Shown here piece by piece: positions 6,540 to 15,752 of a stretch of 42,029 nt of DNA; position 1 is the first letter of the stretch; every line of letters begins with the position of its first letter. Position numbers and translations under genes: made by a program. This DNA comes from Acidobacteriota bacterium (GTDB lineage: Bacteria > Acidobacteriota > Terriglobia > Terriglobales > Acidobacteriaceae). Where the stretch lies: NCBI GenBank assembly GCA_021780075.1, contig JAJXZL010000052.1, positions 1 to 42,029 on the forward strand, in the 5' to 3' direction. Below the pieces are notes generated by a model, which was given only the letters and a program-made list of their open reading frames with translations, had not been told where the DNA came from and searched no databases.

Positions 6540-7842
6540 GCTGGTCTCGCATCCCGATGAAGTCAAAATTGTGACCCGGCGCTTTGGCCAGGGAGCGGCA
6601 AATATCGACCGCTACGTTGAACTCGGCGGCTACGAAGCTGCAAAGAAGTGTCTGGCGCAGGGGCCGGAGTGGATTATTAACGAGATGAAGGCCAGTAACC
6701 TGCGCGGCCGCGGTGGCGCGGGATTTGCCACCGGTCTGAAATGGTCGTTCGTGCCCAAGCAGAGTGCCAAGCCCAAGTACGTGCTGGTCAATGGCGACGA
6801 GAGCGAGCCCGGTACCTGCAAGGACCACCTGATCTTTCTGCATGACCCCCACTCAATCATTGAGGGCACAATCATTGCGGGCCTCGCAATTGGCGCAAAG
6901 CTCGGCTTCATCTACCTGCGCGGCGAGTATCGCTACCTGCTGGAAATCATGGAAAAGGCCGTAGCCGACGCCTATGCCAAGGGCTTTCTGGGCAAGAATA
7001 TCTTCGGCTCCGACACCGAATTCCAGGTGATCACGCAGACCGGCGCAGGCGCCTATGAAGTCGGCGAAGAGTCGGCCTTGATGGAGTCGCTGGAAGGCAA
7101 GCGAGGTGTGCCGCGCATCAAGCCGCCGTTCCCTGCCGTCGTCGGCCTGTACGGCGGTCCAACGGTCATCAACAACGCAGAAACCATTGCCACCGTTCCG
7201 CACGTCATATCCATGGGCGCAGCTGCTTATGCGGCTGTCGGCTCTGAGCGCAATGGTGGAACGCGCCTCTTCGGCGTCAGTGGCCACGTTGAGCGGCCCG
7301 GCGTCTACGAACTGCCCATGGGCTACAACCTCAAGAAAATCATTTACGACGTAGCTGGCGGCGTGCGCGGCGGACGCAAGTTGAAAGCCGTTGTTCCCGG
7401 CGGCTCCTCAACGCCCGTCCTGCTGCCCGAAGAAATCGAAAATCTGGGCATGGACTTTGACCAGGTGGGCAAGGCCGGCTCCATGCTCGGTTCCGGCGGC
7501 GTCGTTGTCATTGACGACCAGACCTGCATCGTCGAGTTTGCCCTGCGCACCATCAGCTTCTACCAGCATGAAAGCTGCGGCTGGTGCATTCCCTGCCGGG
7601 AAGGGACAGACTGGCTCAAGAAGTCGCTGACCCGATTCCATGCGGGATTCGGCACGGCGAAGGACATTGACAACATTCAATATCTGGCCGAAAACATGCT
7701 GGGCCGCACCTTCTGCCCGCTGGGCGACGCAGCGGCCATGCCCACGTTGGGCTTTGTGAAGAAGTTCCGCAAGGAGTTCGAGGACCACCTGAACGGCAAG
7801 CCCTGCCCGTTCGCCAAGCATGTTGAAGTGGCCGTAGTGTAA
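6532..7842 (+). CDS. nuoF: NADH-quinone oxidoreductase subunit F (51 kDa)
   Basis: NADH- and FMN-binding subunit of complex I, 436 residues. The glycine-rich NADH/FMN loop LRGRGGAGFATGLKW is at about 55-69, GDESEPGTCKDH at about 88-99, and GPTVINNAETIATVPHV near 205. The N3 [4Fe-4S] ligands are ESCGWCIPCREGT near 347 and FCPLGD near 394. In the FMN/NADH motif the text reads GAGAYEVGEES, where many homologues have a cysteine in place of the valine; the glutamates are kept. The protein should deliver hydride electrons from NADH to NuoG. It starts within the end of nuoE. Confidence 0.97.
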   Translation: MPRLVSHPDEVKIVTRRFGQGAANIDRYVELGGYEAAKKCLAQGPEWIINEMKASNLRGRGGAGFATGLKWSFVPKQSAKPKYVLVNGDESEPGTCKDHLIFLHDPHSIIEGTIIAGLAIGAKLGFIYLRGEYRYLLEIMEKAVADAYAKGFLGKNIFGSDTEFQVITQTGAGAYEVGEESALMESLEGKRGVPRIKPPFPAVVGLYGGPTVINNAETIATVPHVISMGAAAYAAVGSERNGGTRLFGVSGHVERPGVYELPMGYNLKKIIYDVAGGVRGGRKLKAVVPGGSSTPVLLPEEIENLGMDFDQVGKAGSMLGSGGVVVIDDQTCIVEFALRTISFYQHESCGWCIPCREGTDWLKKSLTRFHAGFGTAKDIDNIQYLAENMLGRTFCPLGDAAAMPTLGFVKKFRKEFEDHLNGKPCPFAKHVEVAVV

Positions 7843-7858
7843 GGGGCGCTGGAGACGA

Positions 7859-10192
7859 ATGGCAGACGTAACCTTCACAGTCGATGGAAAGAAGCTGACG
7901 GCTCCCGCTGGGACGCTGCTCATTGACGCGTGCCGCAAGGCGGGCATTGAGATTCCAGCTTTTTGTTACTATCCCGGACTCAGCCTGCAGGCAGCCTGCC
8001 GCATGTGTGTGGTGCGCCAGGAAAAAGTGCCCAAGCTGCAGACCGCTTGCACCACCACGGTCGCCGAGGGCCAGGTCTTCATTACCGATTCGCCCGAGAT
8101 TACTCAGGCGCGCAAGGCCACGATCGAACTGCTCCTCGGCAACCATCCGCTGGACTGCCCGGTGTGCGACGCTGGCGGCGAATGTGAACTGCAGGACATG
8201 ACCTTCAAATACGGCGCTGGCGAAAGCCTGTATGCGGAGGCAAAACAGCATCGCGAAGAGCAACAGTGGTCGCCTGCGGTTTTTTATGACCGCCCCCGCT
8301 GCATTCTCTGCTACCGCTGCATCCGCATGTGCGGAGAAGGCATGGACGTCTGGGCGCTCGGCGTCCAGAATCGCGGCGCCAGAGCCGTGATTGCACCCAA
8401 CGGCGGCGACACGCTCGACTGCGAGCAGTGCGGCATGTGCATCGACGTCTGCCCGGTCGGCGCGCTGACCAGCGGAAGCTATCGCTACAAGACGCGGCCG
8501 TGGGAAATGAACCACATCTCCACGGTGTGCACGCATTGCGCCGACGGTTGCAAGGTAACGCTGGGCGTGCGCCAGTCCAATATCGGATCTGAAATTATCC
8601 GGGCCGACAATCGCGACAAGAGCGGCATCAACGGCGACTTTCTCTGCGCCAAGGGCCGCTTCGGCTTTGACTTTGTCGAGAATCCCGAGCGGCTCAACAA
8701 GCCTCTGGTGCGCAATGCCAATGGCCAGCTGGAGCCTGCTTCCTGGGAGCACGCGCTGCGCTTTGCAGCCGGCAAGCTGAAAGAGATTCGCGACGCCAGG
8801 GGTGGCTCAGCCATCGGAGTCATCGGCTCCAACCTGACCACCAACGAAGAAAATTATCTGCTTCAGAAGTTCGCGCGCACCGTGCTCCAGACGAACAACA
8901 TCGATCACGAGCGGACGGCGGACTACGCAGGCTTTGCCCGCGCCCTTGCCGGCAGCCAGGGACGCACTGCCAGCATGCGTGACACGGCGACGGCCCCGGC
9001 AATTCTGCTCATCGGCGGCAATCCGACTGAGGAGCATCCGCTGCTGGCGTGGAACCTGCGCACAAACGTGCGGCTGAACCGTGCGCGCCTCTACGTGGCC
9101 AATGCAAAACAGATCAAGCTGGAGCGGCAGGCGAAAGCTGTATTGCGACTGCCCGCGGACGGCTACCCTGCCCTTGCCGCGCATCTGGACGGAAGCGACA
9201 AGGTGATTGCCGGCTCGGCCTTTCGCGAAACTTTGCTGGCTGAAGAGTCGTTGCTGGTCATTCTCGGCCAGGAGTATCGCGGCGCGGAGCTTGAAGAACT
9301 GGTCAAGTGGGGCCTCAAGCGCGACAATGTGCGCTTTGCATTCCTCGGCGACCACGCGAACTCGCGCGGCGCGGCAGACATGGGCCTGCTGCCCGACCTC
9401 CTGCCGGGCTACGTTCCCGTCACTGCACCCGGCCAATTCTCCGCGGAGTATCCCGGCATGCCCGCCGCGCCAGGCAAGGCGCTGCCGGACATCTTCGCCT
9501 CTGCCGCAAAAGGCGAGCTTGCAGCATTGCTTGTCGTGGGAGCCAATCCGATTGCCAAGCCAGGCATGGATGCTGCGGCATTGAAGAACACCTTCGTCAT
9601 CGTGCACGACATCTTCCTCACAGAGACAGCGGCTCATGCGGATGTGGTGTTTCCTGCCGCCAGCCTCTACGAGAAATCCGGCACAGTGACAAATACCTAC
9701 GGAGATGTGCAATTGGCCAGAAAAGCGGCCGACCGCTCCGGTGTAAAGCCGGACTTCGAGATTCTTGTCCGGCTGGCTGGAGCCATGGGGGTAGATGTCA
9801 AAACCCTCGTGCCCTTTGGCACAACCGGCATCACGGCAGACCTGGGCCAGTCGCGCGGTGCGCAAGCCGGCGAAGCAGACCGCCACGCGGTGTGGCTTGC
9901 CGCCAATGGGCTGGAGCCGAAGTTGAGTCCGTTTGATCCCCTCGCCGTGCTTGACGAGATCGAACGCCTGGTCCCCGGGTACAAGATGGACCGGCTCAAT
10001 CTTTTTGGAGGCAACGATGTGCCCAGCGAGCCGGGCTTTGTTCCGCTGTCCGCACTCACGGCGAATGCGGCCATCACCCCGGCACACGACGGACTGTTTA
10101 CCTCCGGAACCCTGGGGCGTTACAGCCCGGGATTGAAGGATCTGAATCGGCATCAGGCTGCGCCCGCACTGGCGAAGACTGCGGCGGATTGA
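7859..10192 (+). CDS. nuoG: NADH-quinone oxidoreductase subunit G (75 kDa)
   Basis: Large Fe-S subunit of complex I, 777 residues. In order: a plant-ferredoxin-type [2Fe-2S] domain (CYYPGLSLQAACRMC from residue 36), the His-Cys3 site HPLDCPVCDAGGEC near 98-111, a two-cluster ferredoxin region (CILCYRCIRMC near 148 and CEQCGMCIDVCPVG near 188), a further cysteine set in CTHCADGCKV near 224 continuing to FLCAKGRFG (the extra N7-type cluster found in some bacteria), and a molybdopterin-oxidoreductase-like C-terminal domain. The C-terminal domain is not expected to hold molybdenum in complex I. GGAGACGA just before the ATG is a good ribosome site. It follows nuoF by 16 bases. Confidence 0.96.
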   Translation: MADVTFTVDGKKLTAPAGTLLIDACRKAGIEIPAFCYYPGLSLQAACRMCVVRQEKVPKLQTACTTTVAEGQVFITDSPEITQARKATIELLLGNHPLDCPVCDAGGECELQDMTFKYGAGESLYAEAKQHREEQQWSPAVFYDRPRCILCYRCIRMCGEGMDVWALGVQNRGARAVIAPNGGDTLDCEQCGMCIDVCPVGALTSGSYRYKTRPWEMNHISTVCTHCADGCKVTLGVRQSNIGSEIIRADNRDKSGINGDFLCAKGRFGFDFVENPERLNKPLVRNANGQLEPASWEHALRFAAGKLKEIRDARGGSAIGVIGSNLTTNEENYLLQKFARTVLQTNNIDHERTADYAGFARALAGSQGRTASMRDTATAPAILLIGGNPTEEHPLLAWNLRTNVRLNRARLYVANAKQIKLERQAKAVLRLPADGYPALAAHLDGSDKVIAGSAFRETLLAEESLLVILGQEYRGAELEELVKWGLKRDNVRFAFLGDHANSRGAADMGLLPDLLPGYVPVTAPGQFSAEYPGMPAAPGKALPDIFASAAKGELAALLVVGANPIAKPGMDAAALKNTFVIVHDIFLTETAAHADVVFPAASLYEKSGTVTNTYGDVQLARKAADRSGVKPDFEILVRLAGAMGVDVKTLVPFGTTGITADLGQSRGAQAGEADRHAVWLAANGLEPKLSPFDPLAVLDEIERLVPGYKMDRLNLFGGNDVPSEPGFVPLSALTANAAITPAHDGLFTSGTLGRYSPGLKDLNRHQAAPALAKTAAD

Positions 10193-10223
10193 TGGGAAGT
10201 TTGGCAAGAGAGGCTGAGAACTC

Positions 10224-11270
10224 GTGACGATTTTGCAATTTTTCCTGTGGAGCCTGCTCAAGGTGGCTGTGGTCACGGTGGTGATGCTGCTCGGCATCGC
10301 CTACACCGTGCTGCTGGAGCGCAAGCTGGTGGGCCGCATCCAGAACCGCTGGGGACCTAGCCGTGTTGGTCCGTTCGGACTGCTGCAGCCGCTGGTGGAT
10401 GGAGCGAAGTCTTTTTTGAAAGAGGACATCATTCCTACAGCGGTTTACAGGCCCCTCTACCTGTTCGCTCCCATCATTGCACTGGGCTGCGCGCTGATCT
10501 CCATCGCCGTTGTCCCCTTCGGTGCGCCCGATGTGGGACCGGGAGGACTACATCTCTTTCAGATTTCCGACGTGAACATCGGTCTTCTCGTCATTCTGGG
10601 TGTTACCTCAATTGGGGTTTACGGAATCGCGCTTGCGGGATGGTCGTCGAACAACAAATATTCTCTGCTTGGTTCGCTCCGTTCCTCGGCACAGTTGATC
10701 AGCTATGAGCTGGCGCTAGGACTCTCGCTGGTCGGCGTGGTGCTTCGGGCTGGCTCGCTGAACCTGCGCGTGATTGTCGAGGGTCAGTCCAGTAAAGGCA
10801 TCCTCAGCTGGAACATCTTCGGCGGGCTGCAGTTCATCGCTTTCTTCATCTATCTCATGGCGGCTTACGCTGAGACCAATCGCTCGCCCTTCGATCTGCC
10901 CGAGGCCGAAAGCGAGCTGACCGCCGGCTATCACACCGAATACAGCTCGATGAAGTTCGCCATGTTCTTCATGGCGGAATACGCAAATATGATCACCGTG
11001 GGCTGTGTGGCCACGCTTCTCTTTCTTGGCGGGTGGACCAGCCCTTTTGGCAACCTGATCCCCTTGCCTCAGAACATTGTGATTCATGCACTGCTGCCGA
11101 TCTTCTGGTTCGTGCTCAAGGTTTTCAGTTTTCTCTTCCTGTATGTCTGGGTCCGCGGGACGCTGCCGCGTTTCCGCTATGACCAGTTGATGAACTTTGG
11201 ATGGCGGTATCTGCTTCCGCTTGCCATCCTCAACATTGTGGGCACAAGCCTCTGGCTTGCGTATCGTTAA
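10224..11270 (+). CDS. nuoH: NADH-quinone oxidoreductase subunit H
   Basis: Membrane subunit that joins the peripheral and membrane arms and shapes the quinone tunnel; 348 residues with about eight transmembrane helices. The signature loop ERKLVGRIQNRWGPSRVGP follows helix 1, and SPFDLPEAESELTAGYHTEY near 225 carries the conserved acidic residues linking quinone reduction to proton movement. The start is GTG at 10224, 31 bases after nuoG. nuoI, which normally follows, is absent; a 176-base gap containing a perfect hairpin separates it from nuoJ. Confidence 0.96.
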   Translation: MTILQFFLWSLLKVAVVTVVMLLGIAYTVLLERKLVGRIQNRWGPSRVGPFGLLQPLVDGAKSFLKEDIIPTAVYRPLYLFAPIIALGCALISIAVVPFGAPDVGPGGLHLFQISDVNIGLLVILGVTSIGVYGIALAGWSSNNKYSLLGSLRSSAQLISYELALGLSLVGVVLRAGSLNLRVIVEGQSSKGILSWNIFGGLQFIAFFIYLMAAYAETNRSPFDLPEAESELTAGYHTEYSSMKFAMFFMAEYANMITVGCVATLLFLGGWTSPFGNLIPLPQNIVIHALLPIFWFVLKVFSFLFLYVWVRGTLPRFRYDQLMNFGWRYLLPLAILNIVGTSLWLAYR

Positions 11271-11296
11271 AAGCGCACTGCTCGCCCTCGGCGCTG

Positions 11297-11325
11297 CCAC
11301 ACGATTGAACGGTTGAATCGTGTGG
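11297..11325 (+). promoter_or_regulatory. Perfect hairpin in the nuoH-nuoJ gap
   Basis: CCACACGATT (11297-11306), loop GAACGGTTG, AATCGTGTGG (11316-11325). The 10-bp stem is perfect but no T-run follows, so a simple terminator is unlikely. It sits exactly where nuoI is expected. A role in mRNA processing or stability is possible but is inference. Confidence 0.55.
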
Positions 11326-11446
11326 CCTGCAGAGAGACGCGCTAGGTGACAACCGGAAGGCATTTGACGGAGCCAGCAACATGCTCCATGAGCCTTCCCT
11401 CAGCCTGCCGGGATTCGCTCCGGCACTACCAGTCTGCGACGGAACG

Positions 11447-11959
11447 ATGCACCTGATTCTGTTTGTCCTTTTTGCCGGACTCTGCCTGGCTGGAGCCATC
11501 AATCTCCTGCTACAGAGCCACCCTATCAACAGCGCCTTGTCGCTGATTGTGGTGATGACCTCGCTGGCCGTGCTTTACCTGCTGCTGGGTGCGGAGTTTC
11601 TGGCCGCCGCGCAGGTAATCGTCTATGCCGGCGCCATCATGGTGCTGTTCACCTTTGTCGTCATGTTGCTGAACGCCGGCCGCGAAGAACGCACGCTTGG
11701 CAGTCGCGTGGCGCGCGCCGTGGGCTTCCCGGCTGTGGTGACCATTCTCGGCGTGCTCGCCACCGTGATCCTCAGGGCACAGGGCCTCGGCTCGGCATCG
11801 CTCCATGACGGCATCACTTCAACTGAAGAACTGAGTGCAGTGCTCTTTACCAAACTGCTGCTCCCCTTTGAGGTGACCTCCGTACTGATACTCATCGCTA
11901 TTCTTGGCGCAGTTGCCCTGGCCCGTCACGGCGACGGAGAAAGGATGGACGGCAAGTGA
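11447..11959 (+). CDS. nuoJ: NADH-quinone oxidoreductase subunit J
   Basis: Membrane subunit of complex I, 170 residues, five helices. [20 protein letters not shown] followed by [12 protein letters not shown], near residues 44-75, is the family signature around the third helix, which forms a pi-bulge in known structures. An upstream in-frame ATG at 11381 would add 22 residues rich in proline and serine that do not fit the family. The ATG at 11447 begins directly at helix 1 ([16 protein letters not shown]) and has GACGGA just upstream, so it is preferred. Ends overlapping the nuoK start. Confidence 0.94.
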   Translation: MHLILFVLFAGLCLAGAINLLLQSHPINSALSLIVVMTSLAVLYLLLGAEFLAAAQVIVYAGAIMVLFTFVVMLLNAGREERTLGSRVARAVGFPAVVTILGVLATVILRAQGLGSASLHDGITSTEELSAVLFTKLLLPFEVTSVLILIAILGAVALARHGDGERMDGK

Positions 11960-12288
11960 CTCCCGCCTCGCACCTGCTTCAGCAGGAGATTCCTCTCACC
12001 TGGTATCTGTTATTGAGCGCCGCACTGTTCTCGCTCGGCGTCATTGGTTTTCTCATCAAACGCAACCTGATCACTGTCTTCATGTCGATCGAGTTGATGC
12101 TTAATGCCGTGAACCTTTCGTTCGTAACCTTCGCCCACCAGTGGCATATGGTGAAGGGTCAGATCTTCGTCTTCTTTGTGATGATGGTGGCCGCGGCAGA
12201 GGCTGCCGTGGGTCTGGCCATCATTATTGCCGTTTTCCGCGCACGCACTACCCTGGCCGTCGATCGCATCGACCTGATGAAACTATGA
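11956..12288 (+). CDS. nuoK: NADH-quinone oxidoreductase subunit K
   Basis: Small membrane subunit, 110 residues, three helices. The two membrane glutamates of the family are seen in [15 protein letters not shown] and [16 protein letters not shown], in the second and third helices; they belong to the proton path along the membrane arm. The GTG start is embedded in the nuoJ stop (GTGA). The end overlaps the nuoL ATG (ATGA), so all three genes look translationally coupled. Confidence 0.96.
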   Translation: MTPASHLLQQEIPLTWYLLLSAALFSLGVIGFLIKRNLITVFMSIELMLNAVNLSFVTFAHQWHMVKGQIFVFFVMMVAAAEAAVGLAIIIAVFRARTTLAVDRIDLMKL

Positions 12289-14225
12289 ACGAACATCTCA
12301 ATCTCTGGCTGATTCCGCTGCTCCCTTTTGCCGGGTTCGTAATCAACGGACTCCTGGGCCGCCGGTTGCCCAAAAGCCTGGTGACCGCGATTGCGCTGCT
12401 GGCGCCACTTGTCTCATTCGGCGTGGTGCTCAATGCCGTCAAGGCAAGCGGCGCGGGCCTGGTGCTGCCCTACTCTGAGACCTGTCCCATCGGCTGGATC
12501 AACGCCGGCGCGCTGCATGTCGACTTCAGCTTTGTCTTCGATCAGCTTTCGCTGGTCATGCTGCTGGTCGTCACCGGAGTCGGCTTCCTGATCCACATCT
12601 ACTCCGTCGGCTACATGAGCCACGAGGAAGGCTACTGGCGCTTCTTTAGCTACATGAATCTCTTCATGTTCTTCATGACGGTTCTTGTGCTCGCCGGCAA
12701 CGCCTTGTTGATGTTTGTGGGCTGGGAGGGCGTGGGTCTGGCGTCGTACCTGCTCATCGGCTTCTACTACAAGAAAAACTCCGCCGCCGATGCAGGCAAA
12801 AAGGCATTCATCGTCAACCGTATCGGCGACTTCGGTTTCCTGATCGGCATGTTCCTGCTGCTCGCCAACTTTGGCACGCTCAGCTTTAGCGAGATCGGCG
12901 CAAAGCTTGCCGCAAGCCCTGCTTGGACCGGCGGCGTGCTCACCGTCATTGCGCTCTGCCTGCTTCTCGGAGCCACCGGCAAGAGCGCGCAATTGCCTCT
13001 CTACGTCTGGCTGCCTGATGCCATGGAGGGCCCCACACCCGTTTCTGCACTCATCCACGCTGCCACCATGGTCACCGCGGGCGTCTACATGATCGCCCGG
13101 ACCCATGCCATCTTTGACCGCTCGCCCTTTGCTCTCAGCGTCGTTGCAGTCGTCGGCGCAGCCACTGCCCTTTTCGCAGCAACCATCGGTCTGGTACAGA
13201 ACGACATCAAGCGGGTGTTGGCCTACTCCACCATCTCGCAGCTTGGCTACATGTTCCTCGGCTGCGGCGTTACAGCCTACTCTGCGGCCATCTTCCACCT
13301 CATGACACATGCCTTCTTCAAGGCGCTCCTCTTCCTTGCCGCTGGTTCGGTCATTCACGGGATGGGTGGCGAGCAGGATCTGCGTAAGATGGGCGGCCTG
13401 CGAAAGAAGATGCCGGTCACCTTCTGGACCATGACTGCAGCCGTCTTTGCCATTGCCGGCTTCCCTCCGTTTGCCGGATTCTTCTCAAAAGACGCGATCC
13501 TGTACGCAGCCTTCCTGCAAGGCACAACCGGCAAGCTTCTCTGGTTCGTCGGCGTCGTCACAGCCTTGCTGACCGCCTTCTACATGTTCCGTCTCTGGTA
13601 CCTCACCTTCCTGGGCGAGTCGCGCAGCCACGATGTCCACCCGCATGAGAGCCCGTGGTCCATGCTGGGGCCACTGTCGATCCTCGCTCTGCTCTCGGTT
13701 GGCGGCGGCTGGATCGGCATCGAACGCTTCGGCGCATTTCTCGCGCCTGCTGTCGGTCGGCAGACGGGCGAAGGTGGTAGCGCCCAGCTGGAAATTTTGC
13801 TCATCCTTCTGGCCGTTGCTGTGGCCGCGCTTGGCTGGTTTATGGCTCACAGGCTCTACCACCAGCGGCCCGAAGGCGCCGCTCAGTTGGCTGCCGCCAT
13901 GCCCACCGGCTACAAGCTCCTGCTCAATAAGTATTTCGTCGACGAGATCTACAGCTACACCTTCGTCAAGCCACTGCTCGCCTTCTCCCGGTTCATCCTG
14001 GGATGGGTGGTGGACACCGCAGTGCTTGGCGGCCTGGCTTGGCTGCTTGGCGGCATCGCCCTGTTGGGTGGGGCAATCCTGCAGCGGTGGCAATCCGGCA
14101 ATCTGCGTTCGTATGCGGCTTGGCTGGCCTTTGGCGCGGCCGCGCTGCTCCTTTTTGTGCTGGTTCCGTGGACCTCGGTACTTGCGAGTTTTCCCGTATT
14201 TCACATGAACGTGGCGGGGCATTAA
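12285..14225 (+). CDS. nuoL: NADH-quinone oxidoreductase subunit L
   Basis: Distal antiporter-like proton-pumping subunit of complex I, 646 residues, about 16 transmembrane segments plus the long C-terminal lateral helix region. Family motifs include [19 protein letters not shown] with the key glutamate near 145, [20 protein letters not shown] near 240, and [15 protein letters not shown] following. Helix-breaking and lysine residues are in the expected places. The start at 12285 overlaps the nuoK stop. A longer frame from 12141 lies inside nuoK and is not used. nuoM follows after 3 bases. Confidence 0.96.
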   Translation: MNEHLNLWLIPLLPFAGFVINGLLGRRLPKSLVTAIALLAPLVSFGVVLNAVKASGAGLVLPYSETCPIGWINAGALHVDFSFVFDQLSLVMLLVVTGVGFLIHIYSVGYMSHEEGYWRFFSYMNLFMFFMTVLVLAGNALLMFVGWEGVGLASYLLIGFYYKKNSAADAGKKAFIVNRIGDFGFLIGMFLLLANFGTLSFSEIGAKLAASPAWTGGVLTVIALCLLLGATGKSAQLPLYVWLPDAMEGPTPVSALIHAATMVTAGVYMIARTHAIFDRSPFALSVVAVVGAATALFAATIGLVQNDIKRVLAYSTISQLGYMFLGCGVTAYSAAIFHLMTHAFFKALLFLAAGSVIHGMGGEQDLRKMGGLRKKMPVTFWTMTAAVFAIAGFPPFAGFFSKDAILYAAFLQGTTGKLLWFVGVVTALLTAFYMFRLWYLTFLGESRSHDVHPHESPWSMLGPLSILALLSVGGGWIGIERFGAFLAPAVGRQTGEGGSAQLEILLILLAVAVAALGWFMAHRLYHQRPEGAAQLAAAMPTGYKLLLNKYFVDEIYSYTFVKPLLAFSRFILGWVVDTAVLGGLAWLLGGIALLGGAILQRWQSGNLRSYAAWLAFGAAALLLFVLVPWTSVLASFPVFHMNVAGH

Positions 14226-14228
14226 GAG

Positions 14229-15752
14229 ATGGCAATAAACGAGTCAATTCTCACTTGGATTCTGTTGGTCCCGCTGGCCGGTGCGGTACTCGTGGCGCTT
14301 TTGCCGGACCGCGGAAAGCTGCCTGCCTGGCTCGCCCTGCTCACCTCGTTGGTGAGTTTCGGCCTCACGCTGCACCTACCCGCACACTTTGTTCTGGGCC
14401 AGCACGGCTTCCAGTACGAAATCAACCGGCCATGGATTGAAAATCCCGCAATCTTCTACCATGTGGGCGTAGACGGGCTGAGCCTCTGGCTTGTAGTGCT
14501 GGTCGGGCTGCTTGCCCCAGTAGGCGTTCTGGCCAGTTGGAACGCCATAAAGGACCGGCGCAAGGTTTTCTATGCGCTCTTTCTCGTGCAGCAGACGGCC
14601 ATGTTCGGCGTCTTCATCTCGCTCGACCTGATGGTCTATTACGGCTTCTGGGAGCTGTCGCTGGTACCCATGGCGATCCTGATTGCCATGTACGGCCGCA
14701 AGGACGGGCCAAAGGCCGCAATCAAGTTCTTCCTCTTCACCTTCATTCCTTCAGCCCCACTTTTGGTCGCCATCCTGTGGCTCTACGCACGCACGGGCAC
14801 ATTTGATTTTGTCGAGCTGCGGCTGCTCATTGACAGCGGTTCCATGCCCACAGGTGCTCTGTGGTGGGTAGCCCTGGCGTTCCTGTTCGCCTTTGCGGTC
14901 AAGGTGCCGGTCTTCCCTCTCCATGGCTGGCTGGCAGACACCTTCACCGAGGCGCCGGTTGCGATGGCAATGGTAGTCGCCGGCAAGCTCGGTCTTTATT
15001 CCATGCTGCGCTTCCATGTGGGACTGTTCCCTGTGCAATCGCGCGCGGTGGCACCCATTCTCGTTGCGCTCGCGGTGATCGGCATCCTTTACGGTGCGTG
15101 CCTGGCGCTGGTACAGCGCGACTTCTGGCGGCTCCTGGCATTTGCGGCCATCAGCCATCTCAGCCTGATCACCTTGGGTATTTACGGACTCACCTTTACC
15201 GGATGGGATGGCGCAATTTACCAGATACTGAACCACGGCGTGGTGGACGCCGCACTGTTCCTGCTGCTCGGCATCCTGGAAACGCGCTACGCCACCAGCC
15301 AGATTGCCGCCTACGGTGGCCTCGCAAGCCGGGTGCCCCAGACGGCAACCCTCTTCGTCATCACGTCGCTGGCTATGATCGGGCTGCCCATGCTGAACGG
15401 CTTTGTCGGCGAGTTCCTTATTCTCTCCAGCACATTCACAGGCGTCAGTCACGGATGGGCCATCGCCGCCACGCTGGGCGTAATCCTTGGTGCAGCCTAC
15501 ATGCTCTGGCTGGTGCAAAGACTTTTCTATGGACCTGAAAGTGAGCTCGCCATGCGGCCCGCTGCAGACCTGCGACTCGGTGAACTGGCCGTTCTGTGGC
15601 CGCTGGCCATCCTGATGTTGGTGATGGGACTTGCACCTGCCATCTGGATCCCATCCATTGAGAATCGCATCGGCATTCCCGCACTGAAAGGTTCGACCGC
15701 CTTGCCTGCATCCAGTCTGAGCGTTTCATTCCAAGGGGAGGGCCAGCAGTGA
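14229..15752 (+). CDS. nuoM: NADH-quinone oxidoreductase subunit M
   Basis: Antiporter-like proton-pumping subunit, 507 residues, about 14 helices. YYGFWELSLVPMAILIAMYG carries the conserved glutamate, and VPVFPLHGWLADTFTEAPVA followed by VAGKLGLYSMLRF carries the conserved lysine of the family. FLFTFIPSAPLL and LNHGVVDAALFLLLG are also typical. It starts at an ATG just after the nuoL stop and overlaps nuoN by 4 bases (GTGA). Confidence 0.96.
   Translation: MAINESILTWILLVPLAGAVLVALLPDRGKLPAWLALLTSLVSFGLTLHLPAHFVLGQHGFQYEINRPWIENPAIFYHVGVDGLSLWLVVLVGLLAPVGVLASWNAIKDRRKVFYALFLVQQTAMFGVFISLDLMVYYGFWELSLVPMAILIAMYGRKDGPKAAIKFFLFTFIPSAPLLVAILWLYARTGTFDFVELRLLIDSGSMPTGALWWVALAFLFAFAVKVPVFPLHGWLADTFTEAPVAMAMVVAGKLGLYSMLRFHVGLFPVQSRAVAPILVALAVIGILYGACLALVQRDFWRLLAFAAISHLSLITLGIYGLTFTGWDGAIYQILNHGVVDAALFLLLGILETRYATSQIAAYGGLASRVPQTATLFVITSLAMIGLPMLNGFVGEFLILSSTFTGVSHGWAIAATLGVILGAAYMLWLVQRLFYGPESELAMRPAADLRLGELAVLWPLAILMLVMGLAPAIWIPSIENRIGIPALKGSTALPASSLSVSFQGEGQQ

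Noticed and set aside
8807..10297. A 496-residue antisense frame across nuoG
   Set aside because: It lies wholly opposite a well-conserved gene, is rich in Arg, His and Gly, has no domain wording and no ribosome site. It is a high-GC shadow.
12414..13358. A 314-residue antisense frame in nuoL
   Set aside because: Shadow of a membrane protein: very rich in Asp, Gln, His and Glu, no recognisable fold, no ribosome site.
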